A DNA stretch of 64,000 bases from Urechis unicinctus (GCA_034190875.2 CM067356.1:54154102-54218101), one strand, 5' to 3'. Shown: positions 25,450 through 38,325, numbered from the stretch's first letter. The notes: generated by a model not told the origin, from the sequence alone. Made by a program: numbers and translations.

Positions 25450-27640
25450 TGAATACTTCAGCAGTAGCCGACAACCACCGAGACCCAAGACAATGGATCA
25501 ACAGTCCTGTGAGGTTTTGCTGGGTTTACGATAGCTCCATTTGCTATGAGAGTTGACAAGGTTTCATGAGGAACCAATTGCATTCATTAAAGACATAGAG
25601 TCGATGTACACGTCCAAACGGATCAGCAGGAGTTCTTAAGGTTTCTCTGTTTGCCAAACGGAAACAAAAACCCACAGGAATATCGTATAAAATTACCGAG
25701 TATTTGAAACTTTGCCTTTAGAACAGTTGTAGATGACCGCAATCTGACGTACTATCCTCAGGTTAGCAACACCATTAAGAGTAACTTTTATGTGGATGAT
25801 TTCTTGAGATCTATACAGGACGACATTACAGCTTCTGAACTCATCCGGGCCTTAAGATCCTCGTGCTCTGGTGGTGGTTTACCTCTCACAAAGTTCACCA
25901 GCAGCAGAAAGTGCGTATTGGAAACTATTCCAAAGGAAGAGCACTGCTAGGGAGTGCAAGCACTGGACGTAAACTATGACCATTTTCCTATTGAACACGC
26001 CCTGGGCATACCGTGGTTCATCGAAATGGACGAGTTGGGACTCTCGATTATGCTCAAACCCACGCCGCCAGCAAGAAGAGGCACATATTTGTCGTATATT
26101 TGACCCACTCGGATTCGTGGCTCCCTCTACCAGTCTAGAAGCTGATGCAACAGATCTGCCAAATAGAGGGTGTAGGATGTGATAATGAACTACCTGAAAA
26201 GTACCAAACCCAATGGCTGGCTTGGATTCGTGAGTTTCTGCTACTCCAGAAAATGAAAGTTAAGCAATGTTTGAAACCAGACAACTTCACCCCTGTCATT
26301 AACAGACCGATAAATGTCCTATTGGATGCTTTTACTGACGAATACGGCTGTGTAGCCTGCATCAGACAAACTGATACCAAAGGAAATTATTACTGCACCT
26401 TTCTGATGGGAAAAACCCATATCAATACGATCAAGGTCATTACCTTCCCACGAATGGAACTGACAGCTGCCATAATAGCTGAATAGTTCTCAACCGATCT
26501 CTTACACGAAAAAGATACAATCAAATCAAGCGGTTCTCCAACTTTGTATCAAATCGTATTCAGATGATACACGACTTCTCTAAACCACAAACGTGGAGAT
26601 ATGTTGATACTGCCAGTAACCCGGCAGATGAAGCCCCCAAAGGCTTGAATGGGGAGAAATTCAGCGGACAATCATTCCTATGGAAACCAGAGAACCGATG
26701 GATAGACCATAAAACTCTCAACATATAAAGTAAAGCAACAAAATGTAGTGGACGCGAGAACAACCACAACAGACGAGTCCATTCACACAACGATGAGATT
26801 GATCGAACAATGCTCCGACTGGCTACGCCTGAAGAAGGCATTCATTGTCTACATAATACTAGCTACAAAACTGAACAAACGAATGCATGCCAAAAACCCG
26901 GACTATATTATTTCAGAAAATTGACATACACATGCAGACGGGCATTTCACAGCTCATGCATTACATCATGCAGAGACAGCAATATTGAAACTTCCACTGG
27001 GTCAGGAGCTTAGTCCAGACATTGAGGACCTACATAAACGCCAACAAGAGACACCAAACCGTGATAACCCTGTGTCTACACCCAATTGTAAGAGAATAGT
27101 TTTGTGTAGGCTCATTGGATCGTCAACTCCAGACCATAGGGTTCAAAGCTTGGCCAATCTCTTTTGGATCAGATTGAGAAAAGAACATCTATTCAAATTA
27201 CAGAAACGTCAAAAATGGAATCGCCCAAAACGGAATATGCAACCAGGGGAGCCGTATTGCTGACAGACGATGACTTATCGCTAGAAAATGGCCCGAGTCA
27301 CGGGTACAGAACTGGATTTGAAGGGTCTTGTAAAACGACGACGCATTCTACCCTTCGCCGGCCCATACATAACACAGATCTTCTCCTCCCAATAGAAGAA
27401 CATCCGGGATCGCGTCAGTAATCTCGGTGCACATTAATCATTAATGTATGGTGTATATATCGACGGTTGATTATATGGATATCTGCAGTAGAAAGTTATG
27501 TATAATATGCTCATCACTGTTGCTTATTGGATGAGAAATGTTACTGCAGAATATTACCACTAAGCTGTCTTTATTCAATTGTTATTGCCAATAAAACCAA
27601 TTCATTTACCGCAAGCTAACTGATCCAACGGTCAAGACTA
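25450..27640 (+). pseudogene. BEL/Pao retrotransposon pol fragment, right copy
   Basis: Plus-strand remnant, inverted partner of 12,600-14,340. Visible: reverse-transcriptase start FHEEPIAFIKDIESM (about 25,560-25,615); catalytic YVDD at 25,789-25,800 within FYVDDFLRS; GGGLPLTKF; the Pao ALGIPW block (about 25,990); DPLGFVAP at 26,102-26,125; an RNase H-like segment LLDAFTDEYGC...FPRMELTAA (26,310-26,480); WRYVDTASNPADEAPKGLN (about 26,590-26,650); and the integrase C-terminal LANLFW.R.RKEHLF...KRQKW with VLLTDDDLSLENG (27,150-27,300). The integrase core is missing, and stops and frameshifts interrupt all parts. No LTRs or gag were recognised. Confidence 0.88.
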
Positions 27641-27783
27641 AGTCAAGGCTAAGTCAAGATGTGGCGAAAACACGTTGGTCCATTAATTTTAACGCATAAA
27701 TGTATAAGCTTCTGTATTACATTGCTTGAACTTTCATAGCAACTGAGCTAATCAATAGCCTTCAACCAATTAAGCAGTGTACT
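27641..27783. repeat. Short inverted-repeat piece next to BEL/Pao copy
   Basis: Matches the reverse complement of 12,440-12,560 (TTGGTCCATTAATT and AAGCTTCTGTAT in common). This shows blocks B and A were contiguous before transposon 2 and its 2.3 kb companion segment separated them here. Confidence 0.75.
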
Positions 27784-27969
27784 TTAAAGTGCCTATCGCA
27801 CGAAAAATCATGTCATTTTTTTCGCCAAATAACGGAAATATAACCCAGAAGTAACCATTTTGTCTATGTGTCAATTGTCAAAGTACGCGCTTTCTGATCG
27901 AAATTCGACTTTAAAGATGAATTCGGCGTATCGAGCCGACAAGCTCATGAATAATTCATCGCCTCCGCG

Positions 27970-27977
27970 TGACGTCA
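27970..27977. promoter_or_regulatory. CRE-like palindrome TGACGTCA upstream of P2RX7_C gene 2
   Basis: Lies 54-61 bp upstream of the ATG at 28,031. Same palindrome as at the other three transposon genes. Function inferred. Confidence 0.5.
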
Positions 27978-28030
27978 GGTCCGGGAATGTTTTTGTTGCG
28001 AGGCGCAATCTGCACTACAACTAGCGAGAA

Positions 28031-29398
28031 ATGGCTGCTGGAAATTTCGTTATTTCATCACTTCAGGAGAGCGACGAAGAGACATGGTATGGCACAGGTC
28101 ATTCACAAACTATCGTTGCTTCGGCGGAGCAAGTTTTGCCTTACAGATTCGAACCAGAAATGAGCGAATTCGACGTCTCCGATGAGAGAAAAAAGACACT
28201 GGCGATGTCACTGCTGCGTCTGTGTCTCACGCGGGTCATCCTGCCCAGGACATAGGGCTGCTACAGAACAATGCTTGGTAAGCTATGTCTGATTCTGCTT
28301 GTGCACCAGATGTAACGAAGTTAATCCATAAATTTCACTAACATAATATATAAGCTCTATTCCTAACAGTAGACTATACAACAGAGCTTTGCAGCAAATA
28401 ATTCTTCCATATCAGAAAGCAGACATGAGATACCACAAAGTTTTTTTCAAATCAAGTGGTTGCAAGGGTTCATGTTTACAAATTGTACCATGTAAATGTA
28501 AATGCTACTCCACACGAATTGCAAACAAACTAATTTCGGACTGCTATTAATAAATAGAGATCCTCTTTTATTTAAAGTAGGCCTTATCAAAGGCTGATTA
28601 CAATATTTTTAAAAGTTGATGTAGATTGATTCTGAGGTAGAATATATATAGGAGAGCAAGTACCACAGCTGTTTTCTCATAGGATTGTCAGTTAGCCCAT
28701 AAATGAATGTATAACTGGACTTTAGGAGGTGAAGATTATGGTATTATATTATCATCTGGTTAGTGGTACATCAGAGTTTCTATGAATGCAGAGGCTTAAA
28801 CATATTTGCCATACAATATGTCATCCTTTATTACATATATTCATATTCCCATCATTACATCATGTTACAGGTGTTTGTGTGGCTACTGTCAACCAATGGC
28901 AGAGGTGGAAGAATCTGCGTGCTATGTGGAAATTCCTTGAGTCATGACCTCAATAGAGAACAGCCCCATTCCCATTGGTGGCATAACCCAGCATCCTGGT
29001 TTCAGCCAAATCTGTTTGAACCCTTGGGCCTTGCAAGTGGGATATTTCTCCTACAGACAACAGCACGGGCACATGTCAGATAATGATATACAAAGGTGAC
29101 AATGTTTTCTATTATTTACACATAAATCTGTACGAAGGCTAGCAGTCATTATTTACCATTTAATTATACTTATTGATACTGGTATGACAAAAAATATTTG
29201 AGCATGGTTAAATCAACAATGTCACATGGTTATTTTACAGGCGTTACAGGTATACTGCATACAGGCAGTTTGTTGCTGGTGCTGGGGACATCATGGACAA
29301 AAGATAGAGTTCCGTTGCCAGCCTGCGCTGTTACAACAATACGAGATAACTTCCCAGTACCAGACTATAAAGGATTCCTCTACCCTCCACTCACCTAG
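28031..29398 (+). pseudogene. P2RX7_C-domain protein of transposon 2, three exons
   Basis: Exons 28,031-28,277, 28,871-29,095 and about 29,241-29,398, with both intron positions in the same codon phase as transposon 1. The first intron splits a Trp codon directly before the cysteine cluster in both. Exon 1 has an acidic N-terminus with LPYRFEPEMSEFD and then a frameshift in an A run (about 28,190). Exon 2 reads WCLCGYCQPM..VEESACY.EIP, TQHPGFSQICLN and YFSYRQQHGHM, with an in-frame TGA after EIP. Exon 3 has YRYTAYRQFV, then CWCWGHHG and RVPLPACAVTTIRDNFP, spread over shifted frames. Family match is to the P2X7 C-terminal domain. Its 3' end faces, and nearly meets, the transposase remnant. Confidence 0.8.
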
Positions 29399-29404
29399 GA
29401 CTTG

Positions 29405-30421
29405 TCTTGATACATGCAGAACCTACTCTGGTGTGCGTCAATGGCTTGTCATGGATCTGGTCTCATCGCATCTGCACACATTGGAGGTGGTGCTTCTGTC
29501 TTGGGCAGGGTTGGCTCATAGCAAACCAGCAAGAACTCAGCCATCAGGCACTTGACATACTTTGAAATATAACAGGAATCAAGTCACAGCTTGCACACCA
29601 GACTGTTGCTTATAACCTTATAGTTATACCTCCATGGTAATTGAATTTGTTGTTGTTTACATTTTATATATCAGTAAAAATATTCACCAAATGTTGCCTT
29701 TGTTGCTACTTCAGTGACAACATGCCCCTGCTTAAACTTGGGGTATCTTAGCTTGAAGACTGGATCCCCAGCTTATGTTGTCGCCTGTTCTCTGATATCT
29801 GTGATACAATGAACCAATTAAACGTGACCTACATATATTTGGCATATCAGCACATGTAAACAAATTTAATGACTCCCAAATTTAAAAACAAACACCACCA
29901 TGAAGGAGCACTGTAAAAAGCAACATATTATATCATAACAATGATACTTGCCTGGCAACCATATCATCAACTTAACAAGATAATTGACTATTTATTCGAT
30001 ACTAATACAACAAGAAAGTCATCAAATCTCACCCTGTGCTTCTCTATCTTGATAAAGGCAGGTCAGCTTTTCTTGGGCTCGGGTGGGAGGGGTTCACTTG
30101 CCTCACCATCCTTTCTTGATTGCTTGACAGCAGAGGCCTTCGCAAAAAAAAAAGGAAAAGCAGCTTCTTTCATAACCCGCCTACATCGTGGTATCCAACC
30201 AAGCTCTTCTCTGAGTTTCAGTGCCTCCTCAAAACATTCCTCGGTGAAATGAGCCGAGCACACAAACAAGGACTTGCCCGGGCCCGGCCATTTGTCTCGC
30301 GATCGTAGTACCTGGCCAATCCATTGTTTTTTTTAAATCGTCTTTACCAGTAAAACCTGAACAAGCTCACGCCGTCCCGACTGGTACGCGAGCAGCCCCC
30401 AACACAACAACCATTAACCAT
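29405..30421 (-). pseudogene. THAP transposase remnant of transposon 2
   Basis: It starts at 30,421 with MVNGCCVGGCSRTSRDGVSL (first zinc ligands). Two frameshifts follow (around 30,350 and in the A8 run near 30,330). The second half of the THAP domain then reads WIGQVLRSRDKW and FVCSAHFTEECFEE (Cys codon 30,260-30,258, His codon 30,251-30,249) and continues to about 30,063. Near 29,500-29,410 is the tail motif PPPMCADAMRPDP, then a stop, then AIDAHQSRF, equivalent to VPPPIAVQFEKP..AHLCR in transposon 1. The FHKVV/FAPKS and HFNEN blocks and the catalytic core were not found, so most of the protein is deleted. Confidence 0.8.
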
Positions 30422-30540
30422 CGTGTTCAGGCGGTCACAAGATGACTAAAAACGATCCTAAATCCCAAAAACGAGAGACGAACTCCGACAATGTAAACAA
30501 CGGGGAACTCCGTGCGTCTCTGAGAACGGCTTCCCTTACC

Positions 30541-30548
30541 TGACGTCA
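30541..30548. promoter_or_regulatory. CRE-like palindrome TGACGTCA upstream of THAP gene 2
   Basis: Lies 120-127 bp upstream of the THAP ATG (30,421) on the minus strand, almost the same distance as in transposon 1 (116-123 bp). Function inferred. Confidence 0.55.
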
Positions 30549-30735
30549 CACGCATGGTTGACCTTGATAATGGCTGCCGCAACGTTTTGTCGGGCGCGCT
30601 AATTTGAACTGACATTTTATCAAATTTTGGCCTTAATTGATCAGATGCGACGGTTATTCGACCGGTTTGAGTTTATTGATCACATTGTGAATTGATTTCA
30701 GCAAAGTACCTATAACCCTGCGATAGGCACTTTAA

Positions 30736-33059
30736 GGCCAATAGGGCCAGTGTTAATTTCATGTAATCATAGATTTTACACCTGGTTGACAAAAAAACAA
30801 CTGAATGGTAGAAGAAAAATTGTCCAAGGCATACTAGCAAACATATATCATATCAGCAATAATGCAAATAGTTGGTTTTTTTAATTATAAACTGTCAAGT
30901 TCTAAATGACGTTTACCGCTAAAATTTGCTAATACTGCTTCAGCAGATGTTTTTCAGCATTACATGTACATACCCAAGTTCATATGACTGTCCAGAAGTG
31001 CTCAATATCAACCACAATCCTCACCAAGTCTCGGAACACAAGCTCCGTGAGGCTTAATTCAAATGTTGCGCTCGAATTTTATTTTTCCATGCCTCTGAAA
31101 CATTGAACCTTTCATTCACTGGCGTAAACCCGACGCCAATTGCGCTTGTGGTCGTCTTATTTTGCATTTAACGTAATAGTGGTTTGGCGTTACTTTTGTT
31201 ATTTTGTGGAGCCACTGTATATTCCTCACACAAATAGCCATTATGGCTCATTGTCTCACACTTTAACAATTGGAAACAACCTATAGCGGTTCTATCTCTA
31301 CTTAAGGGCTATTTCAATGCGTGATTGAGCGATATTGGCTCTTATTGTTACGCATTATGCCAGTGATGAGTTTGATTGCGTCCATTTAGCGACAGGAAAT
31401 CGCTCAAACAGCTCTGCACTGACTCGAAGTAAGTCAATATGTTGGCTGGGGCACTTTTGTGTAACTGCAAACATTTTTGCTGCGACTTAACGTTAAACGT
31501 CCCTGTAAGGGATAAACCATTTTCATGATAAATATTCCTGACCATAATAATTTTTAGGCAGGGTGCGACATTTTATTGTGTATGATACTGCGTACATTAC
31601 TCTATTAACATTCGGTATTGACAATATGAATTACATTCAAGCCTTTTGACCATCGTCAATTTGCCAGCTTAGGTTGGGATTGCGAGCCTTCCTCTCAACT
31701 TATAGCAGTATATCCAAGTCATCTCTATACCTTGTAATTATCATAGCTGTCAATGATTCACGTTTCTTTTGTCCCAAAACGACACAAAAGTGTTTAAGTT
31801 GCTTATCAAAGCAGCTAGCTCATTGTGAGTTACAGATCGCCTTGTCTCGCCTTTTCCCTATGTTTGTACACTCCTCTTCTCAAATGAGCTCTTCGCGCAT
31901 GTTACCTTGATTATATGCTGCCATTTATACACACTGCGTAATTGCTGTAAGCCGATGCTAAGCCATCAGAGATTATATCATCATTCCTACCACAGGTAAA
32001 GGCCTACCACACACCTTAGATGATCAAGGACAATGAGATAACCACATAGCGTTCAAAGCAATTGCGACGCTTAAGCTGCCTGTGCATATACCACCGCGAG
32101 CTCATCTTGCCAACTGCATGTACCCACATTACAATGCAAAGATAACAACCCATAGACATTGCTAATGGTATGACAATTGCCTAGGTGTTAACGATAAACG
32201 TCGTTGGCCCAAATATTGTACAATTGGTAATAACTTTCATTTATACAGATAGATTTACATTTGTATGAGTATGAAATTGTAATCGCATAGACATGTTGCT
32301 GATACACAGCGGACCGTGATGCATTGACAGTCGTCTTGGTATTGAGAGTCGACATAACTTAATGTGGCTAATTTACGTTATACAGAGAGAAAAAACACTA
32401 ACAAAACCGTTATGGGTGCATGTCCTTCGATCTTTCTAAATAGAATTACTTCCTAATGGATGCAATTATTGTGAAATTATTCATAAGTGAATAGCCGTGC
32501 ATTTTTTGGGCGCCAAGTTTATTAGTCAGAGGCGGTTCGGAAAGTAAAGCCACATAGAGGTTGTAACAGAAAGACAAAATGTCGAACGTAATTGCATGGA
32601 CTAAGGGCATACACTTTGTCCATGCTTATGTATGAATCCTTCTGGTGTTTAAAGATAGCTATTAAACCACATTCTAACCGGCACTAGTTGCATTTAATAA
32701 ATCAAATATATAGAAGTGCAAAGTACATGAGCACCTACCAATATACATCTTAGTACAGTGACAATATATTAGGCTCCAAAAACGAAAATGGCCGCATACT
32801 TGGTTTCGTCAGCCATTAAGGCAGCAAGCCTCAAAAAAATATCTCATTAACTGTTTATTACCAGAGGTTTTGTCACGCTGATTTCATTATGCATAAGATA
32901 TGAACAGCATAATGTTTTACCGGACCAAAATATTTCTAGTTGCGCCAATGCCTTTTATCGAATTTCATAAGCCATGCATTTACCGAACGCGATGACTCTA
33001 GCTCGGCCATATTCTGTCAGACAGTTACTGTCCAGGAAACCTAACAGTGCTACAGTGCA
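30736..33059. other. Right-side-only segment, no gene recognised
   Basis: About 2.3 kb between transposon 2 and block A of the right copy, with no counterpart in the left arm. Bases 31,250-31,440 are a degraded direct copy of 33,190-33,390. The rest is AT-rich with only short frames. Confidence 0.55.
31250..31440. repeat. Degenerate extra copy of arm A end
   Basis: Resembles 33,190-33,390 (pattern: tgtctcacac..taacaa.tggaa..cc, then gattgagcgatattggctctta versus gattagacaatattgtctctta). It is older than the main inverted duplication, judging by divergence. Confidence 0.6.
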
Positions 33060-34825
33060 TTGTTCACATCACGAAGCCATAACACAGCTATGATTTGTAC
33101 CGTGATATTCAAACGGCGACATATTTGGCAATTATTACGACAAACACTGCCTTCTACAAATACTTTATGGAAGATCTATTGTCTCACACAAAAAACTAAT
33201 GTTGCTTATTGTCTGGCACTCTAACAAATGGAAGCGATCCCAGTTGTGCCATCTCAGTGCTTTCAGGCAACTCCAACGTGTGATTAGACAATATTGTCTC
33301 TTATTGATACGCGCAAAGTCACCTATGGTCTTGAGTGAATCCACTGAGCAGCATGAAATGACTCAATCAACTCCACGCTGACTGTCTGCACCGGAAGTGA
33401 AGTGTCAATCATCTGTATTGTCGTGGCAATTACCTCACACAGAAATGACGCTGACATCATAAGTAAGCATCAACCATTGTCTTATGACCTGTTGGCCACC
33501 TCAGGTGAGTATCGTTATATCTGCAATCCTGTTGTGGGATACGATTCTTTTCTAGGCAATTTTATTTTATGTCTCTCTCGGAATATTTAAGACATATCAG
33601 CAGTGATTCCTTCGAATTCCGGGAAAACAATCGGCAACCTGCCTTTTAACTGAACGGCAACAGAAACTAACCGAACAAGAGCAAGAAATCATCGAAAGCC
33701 GTTGATCACCATAGTCGATGTTGTTTATTTCATAGCTACAATTTGTGTCAAGGTCCAATGTTGGCAATTAAAACAATAAATTCAAATAGATAGTACTAAG
33801 AGAGCTGATAGTCTACAATTCTTACTCCGCGGACGTTGGTTATCCTGTTATTGCTGCGTTAATGTAACGGCATGCTTCCTAACGGCTGGCCGTCCATGGC
33901 AAAATGATAACACGATGCCTTCATTGCACGAAGTAGCAATGAGCTACAGAAAGGACCCAATGTTGATAGCTGATTTTAGTTTCCTAGTATTTATTTGCAA
34001 ATAAAACCTCCAAGGGCTTTCATTATCCGTAATCTTGACCTGTGATTTATCGACCATCATTCTGCCTTAGGCAAGCTGATTTAATCGTTAACGAGGCCAG
34101 TAAATTCTTCGATTCTCAGAGGAGCACAACTTTTATCACAGTTATCTATGAATCGGTTTTTTAACTGGCGTTTGTGTCCCATTTAGGCACCCCTCCGAGA
34201 TCGTAATCGACATGGAAAGTTCGAGATAGTGATGCCCAGTGCGTTTAGGTGAATGGAAAAACCATCAAGCGAAATATTTATCTTCAATCTTGCCATATTC
34301 AGTATGAGAGTCAGTAGGAATTAATTAATGATGTTGCCAGCACATCGAAAGCCAGAGGAGCAGTCTGGTACGTTTGTGGACTGCATTGTGCACCGTGTAT
34401 GCGCAGGCAATACAAAATGTACTTGTGACAATACGTTACGGCTTAATAAATACATAGAGATAAGCAATGACCAATTTTCAGCCTTTAATACCTCACAGAT
34501 TAGATCCTGGACTCCGCTGGATAGTTATATAACATTTACCGGATGACTATGTGTGTATTTATGGCGGATTGCTACTGTATGGCTACGCCTAAGGTTGCGT
34601 GAACAGTCGTTAGATTCAATTGCGATTGCTGATATCAGATAACTGGCACAATTGGTAGGTTGCGAGAGGCGCAAAGACTAGTATCATTGGTGTTTAGGTT
34701 AGGAAATACATGGAACCATGGAGCTGAATTCGTATGAACGCTGGGTTTGTCCCGAAAGCGGGATAATACTACTCTGTGTTATACTTAGAAATGATAATGT
34801 ACGGGCTATAAATAGAGAGGGGGGG
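33060..34825. repeat. Inverted-repeat arm A, right copy, inner part
   Basis: Reverse-complement partner of 9,800-10,975 and 11,643-12,420. It lacks the 670 bp insertion of the left arm (uninterrupted around 33,560-33,585). No gene recognised. Confidence 0.85.
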
Positions 34826-34844
34826 GATATATATATATATATAT

Positions 34845-34888
<44 letters not shown>

Positions 34889-34906
34889 ATATATATATAT
34901 ATAGTA

Positions 34907-34943
<37 letters not shown>

Positions 34944-35092
34944 ATAGATATATATATCTATATATATATATATATATATCTATATATAATATATATATAT
35001 CTATATATATATCTCTCTATATATATCTATATATATATATATATCTCTATCTCTATATATATATATATATCTCTCTCTATATATATATATAT
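34826..35092. repeat. Interrupted (AT)n/(TCTA)n microsatellite
   Basis: AT tract with many TCTA, GATA and TCTC interruptions, homologous to 9,499-9,799. A G8 run precedes it. Confidence 0.96.
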
Positions 35093-36020
35093 AAACATGA
35101 AAGCCTATGTAAGAACTGCATTGGTATCCTAATGCAGGTTAAGGTGGAGCGTGGAAGTTTGAACTAGTCAATTAAAAATATAAGAGTTATCCTATGTCAT
35201 TCCTCTCTCTGCTCAATCAAGCAAGAAATCGGCTTTGTTATATGATAACCACGATTGTTAATTATGTAAACTAACAGTCGCAAAGACGAATGATTAGCTG
35301 GCCACGATTTTTACCTTTTACGAGATAATTTGACGTTATTATAATCTATTCCACTAGTTTCTGTATTAGAATGAACTGTTTTTTCAATTGTCAACGGGCG
35401 CTCTTTGGTCGACCAAGCAATAATTTCACTACATTTGCTGTCATGTTTAACGGTTGGAATTGTGTTAATCATATATTGATAATATTATTTTAATTATTGG
35501 CATATCTATGTACACGGACAATCAACTTCTGTTTCTTAAAGTTCTTGTGTAAATTGTTACTAATACATGATCATGTCCATCATATGAATAAATGACAAGG
35601 GTTCTCGGTCCTCTGTGGCTTCTGGGGGATTATAGCCCTTAAACGACAAATTCGCCAGTCGTGATGTCGATATTGCATGCAAACTCAAGGTACTAGTAGT
35701 GTCTGAACATGACGTGAAATGATGTTTTGTTAACTTTAGTCTCGATGGAGGTACTAGAAGTTGTTGTGTGATACAATATCTAAGTATCACAATCAATCGG
35801 ATATAGGTATAAGGTTACCTAGATTAGAGCAGACCATTCACATAATATTGAAGACATACAATCATAAAATCAACCTCGTCATTGCATGCTATTAGGATAA
35901 CAATTTTTAGATTCACGAAGAAAATGAACACACATACAACGGCATGAATAATTAGCGTTTGATAATATTGCTCCGGTGTCTCTTTGAACGCATACCATGT
36001 GGTCAGCCAATGTAAAAATA
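35093..36020. other. Right-arm-only segment
   Basis: Occupies the place of 8,690-9,495 but is unrelated to it. A 69-codon minus-strand frame (35,824-36,033) is rich in hydrophobic residues (VVCVFIFFVNLKIVILIA), but nothing else supports a gene. No repeats or element ends recognised. Confidence 0.5.
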
Positions 36021-38170
36021 TCGTTTTGCTCATCGTGGCGGTAACAACTGCGGTTATCAGTCGCGAACATCCATGGCTCCTTGATGATGTTGCTTGAGAT
36101 TATGTACTTCTATCATACGTACGCTGCATTTTATACTTGCATCCCTATCGATAAGGGTGTTATGGTTGCCATTGTAAATATATTGTACGTGCTATAAACA
36201 TATACAAATAGATTGATCGCTTGTCAAATCAAGTCGTTTCATATGATAATACCTTTCTGTAACCATTTTGTAGGATGCTTGCTTTTATAAGCTCTGCTTT
36301 AGTGTAAACATCACACAAGGTACGCGAGCCAAACCCAGATGTTAAGTGGCAGTTTGATTCATGATAACGAAATGTATGTTTAAAGTTGCTCTTATGGGAA
36401 TAATTTTATGAATCGATGAGCACTTCTTGTAATATTCAAACAAAGACGGAGCATTTTAAGCGGCACTGTCATTAGATGTTTGCGTGTGATTTCTTAAACA
36501 ATAGGCTTCAGGCGTGAAATTGTACACGCAGCGGAACACCGTGTGTGGGATACGGCGATACAGATGCACCATCATCTCGTTGTTAACAGCCTCATAACAC
36601 TTACGGAATATATTCCATGTAACAGGAGGCCACATTGATATGACAGCTCAGTACATTCACTGTTATCTGGTTCGCGTTAGTATGACCACCATTTTGCATC
36701 AAGGGTAAAAACAGCCACGTTATACGTTGCTCCTAAGACGACTTGTTGAACCCGAAACGAACAATATTGCAGCATGGCGGTTGCTGTTTATGGCTAATTT
36801 TATGTAGCCCAACGAGGGCTGAGCTCCCTCCTTGTTGAGTGAAGCGAAATCTTACTAAACGACAAAGCACATCAACTTTTGTGTGGCGATGTGTGAGAAT
36901 GAGACCACAGCCATAGAAGTTGCATAGGTTGACTGTGATAAGTTTAATGTAGATATGTTTGCATTACAAACATATCCCCATGCTGAGCTTCTCCAGGTAA
37001 ACCCGCCATCGAAATGTTGTCATTATTAATGAAGTTTATGCCTCATTACGATACTAGCATTCGCCGGTCAGAAAGGTGGAGTTAAGCTCTGCAGATATAT
37101 TTCACCTTTAAAACCATTTACAGACGGCTTATTTACTTCTTGCTGTTTGTTAATTTATCTCGGACCTTCATGATAGACGATGCTGCCATCAATCATTTCA
37201 GATTGCTTATATATCAGTTGCTAATCCCGTAATACCTGTACAATGTGCTTGCCGTCCGATTTCTACGCCTCAGGAAATTAAACCACCAAGTTTGTGGCCC
37301 GCATATAGGAATTGGATCGGAGAACTACACTCATCATTGATCAGTATTGCTTATGCTCTCAGTTTGCTGAGTTTGCCTCACCTGCAGCCGAATGCAATTT
37401 GCAGTGCACAATTTAGTATAACCATACAACCATTAATACAAAGCGCATAATTGTTTGCAACATCATATGGGATCCTCATAGAGTTTGTCGCTTTGTGGTT
37501 CAACCAATTTCAACAAGCAAAGTATCCAATAAATTCAGCTGTTCATCATAAATAAAGGCTGTATTGCACTACCGACGTGACATTTATGTGCCAGCCTTAG
37601 GCTGGTTGTTGCAAGAAGCGTTGCTACCATAACATTCCAGATAAAGACATTTTGGTTGCATCGAAAATTGTTACTTGGTCGGACAAAATGCACTGCAAAC
37701 AATAGATGAATGTTCTATTCTGCTGGCAAGTCATTGATTGAGCCATGGATCTGTTCACACTACTGGTATTTGTATTCTTAGCGTAGAGTTTATAGCTACG
37801 CTAAGAGGGCTCAGTTCGAGTGGCTCTGCGATGATCGCTTCCCTAATTATAATACACTGCAATCGTGAGGCTACCGTGACACGAACAAAAGCACATGGGA
37901 ATACTGAGCTGACGTCAATGCGATTGTTGAGAGCGGGAAAAATGCATTTTCACAGAGCCTTGCCACTGCCAAATCACGTCGCACATTCGGCTTAAGAACA
38001 GCGAAAATAGCAAGTACTCTACTAAATAATATCAACTTGATAAATTGGAAAACAGTTCGTCTCTAACAACGTCCGCGCATCTCCTCGATCTTTCATGTCC
38101 GCCCTATGCTTGCACTGCGGATGGTGTTAGATTGTCAATAAATGTCTGAAGTGCAGGTAGGGAACGAGAA
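36020..38170. repeat. Inverted-repeat arm A, right copy, middle part
   Basis: Partner of 6,355-8,690, with the most conserved stretch at 37,190-37,640. An extra roughly 100 bp at about 37,065-37,170 is absent from the left copy. It includes repeat R at 37,735-37,990. Confidence 0.88.
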
Positions 38171-38240
38171 CGAGTAATCGGGCATTTGGTTAATACATAT
38201 ATTCAGATGAGTATTCTGGCACTTCAATTGGCTTATTCCA

Positions 38241-38325
38241 GTGGGCAAACTGACGCGGGGGCGAACTGACCCTGGGATATATCGTCCCGGCGAGGGCAAA
38301 TCGACCCGGGGGCGAATTGACCCGA
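38241..38325. repeat. GGGGGCGAACTGACCC short repeat cluster, right copy
   Basis: Four variants of a roughly 17-bp unit (GTGGGCAAACTGACGCG, GGGGCGAACTGACCCTG, GAGGGCAAATCGACCCG, GGGGCGAATTGACCCG). The left arm has two at 3,292-3,319, directly at the edge of its private 3 kb segment. Confidence 0.85.

Larger units (their letters stand above)
27784..30735. mobile_element. Kolobok-like TTAA transposon 2 (2,944 bp plus TSDs)
   Basis: The element is 27,788-30,731 with perfect 13-bp terminal inverted repeats AGTGCCTATCGCA / TGCGATAGGCACT, flanked by TTAA at 27,784-27,787 and 30,732-30,735. Inside is the same tail-to-tail pair as transposon 1: P2RX7_C-like on plus, THAP transposase on minus. The ends and coding sequences differ strongly from transposon 1, so the two belong to different subfamilies of one design. 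No unoccupied site was found, because the left arm lacks this junction. Both genes are decayed. Confidence 0.92.

Noticed and set aside
12600..27640. Complete LTR retrotransposon between the two BEL/Pao fragments
   Set aside because: The two fragments are inverted duplicates of the same internal pol region, not opposite ends of one element. No LTRs are visible.
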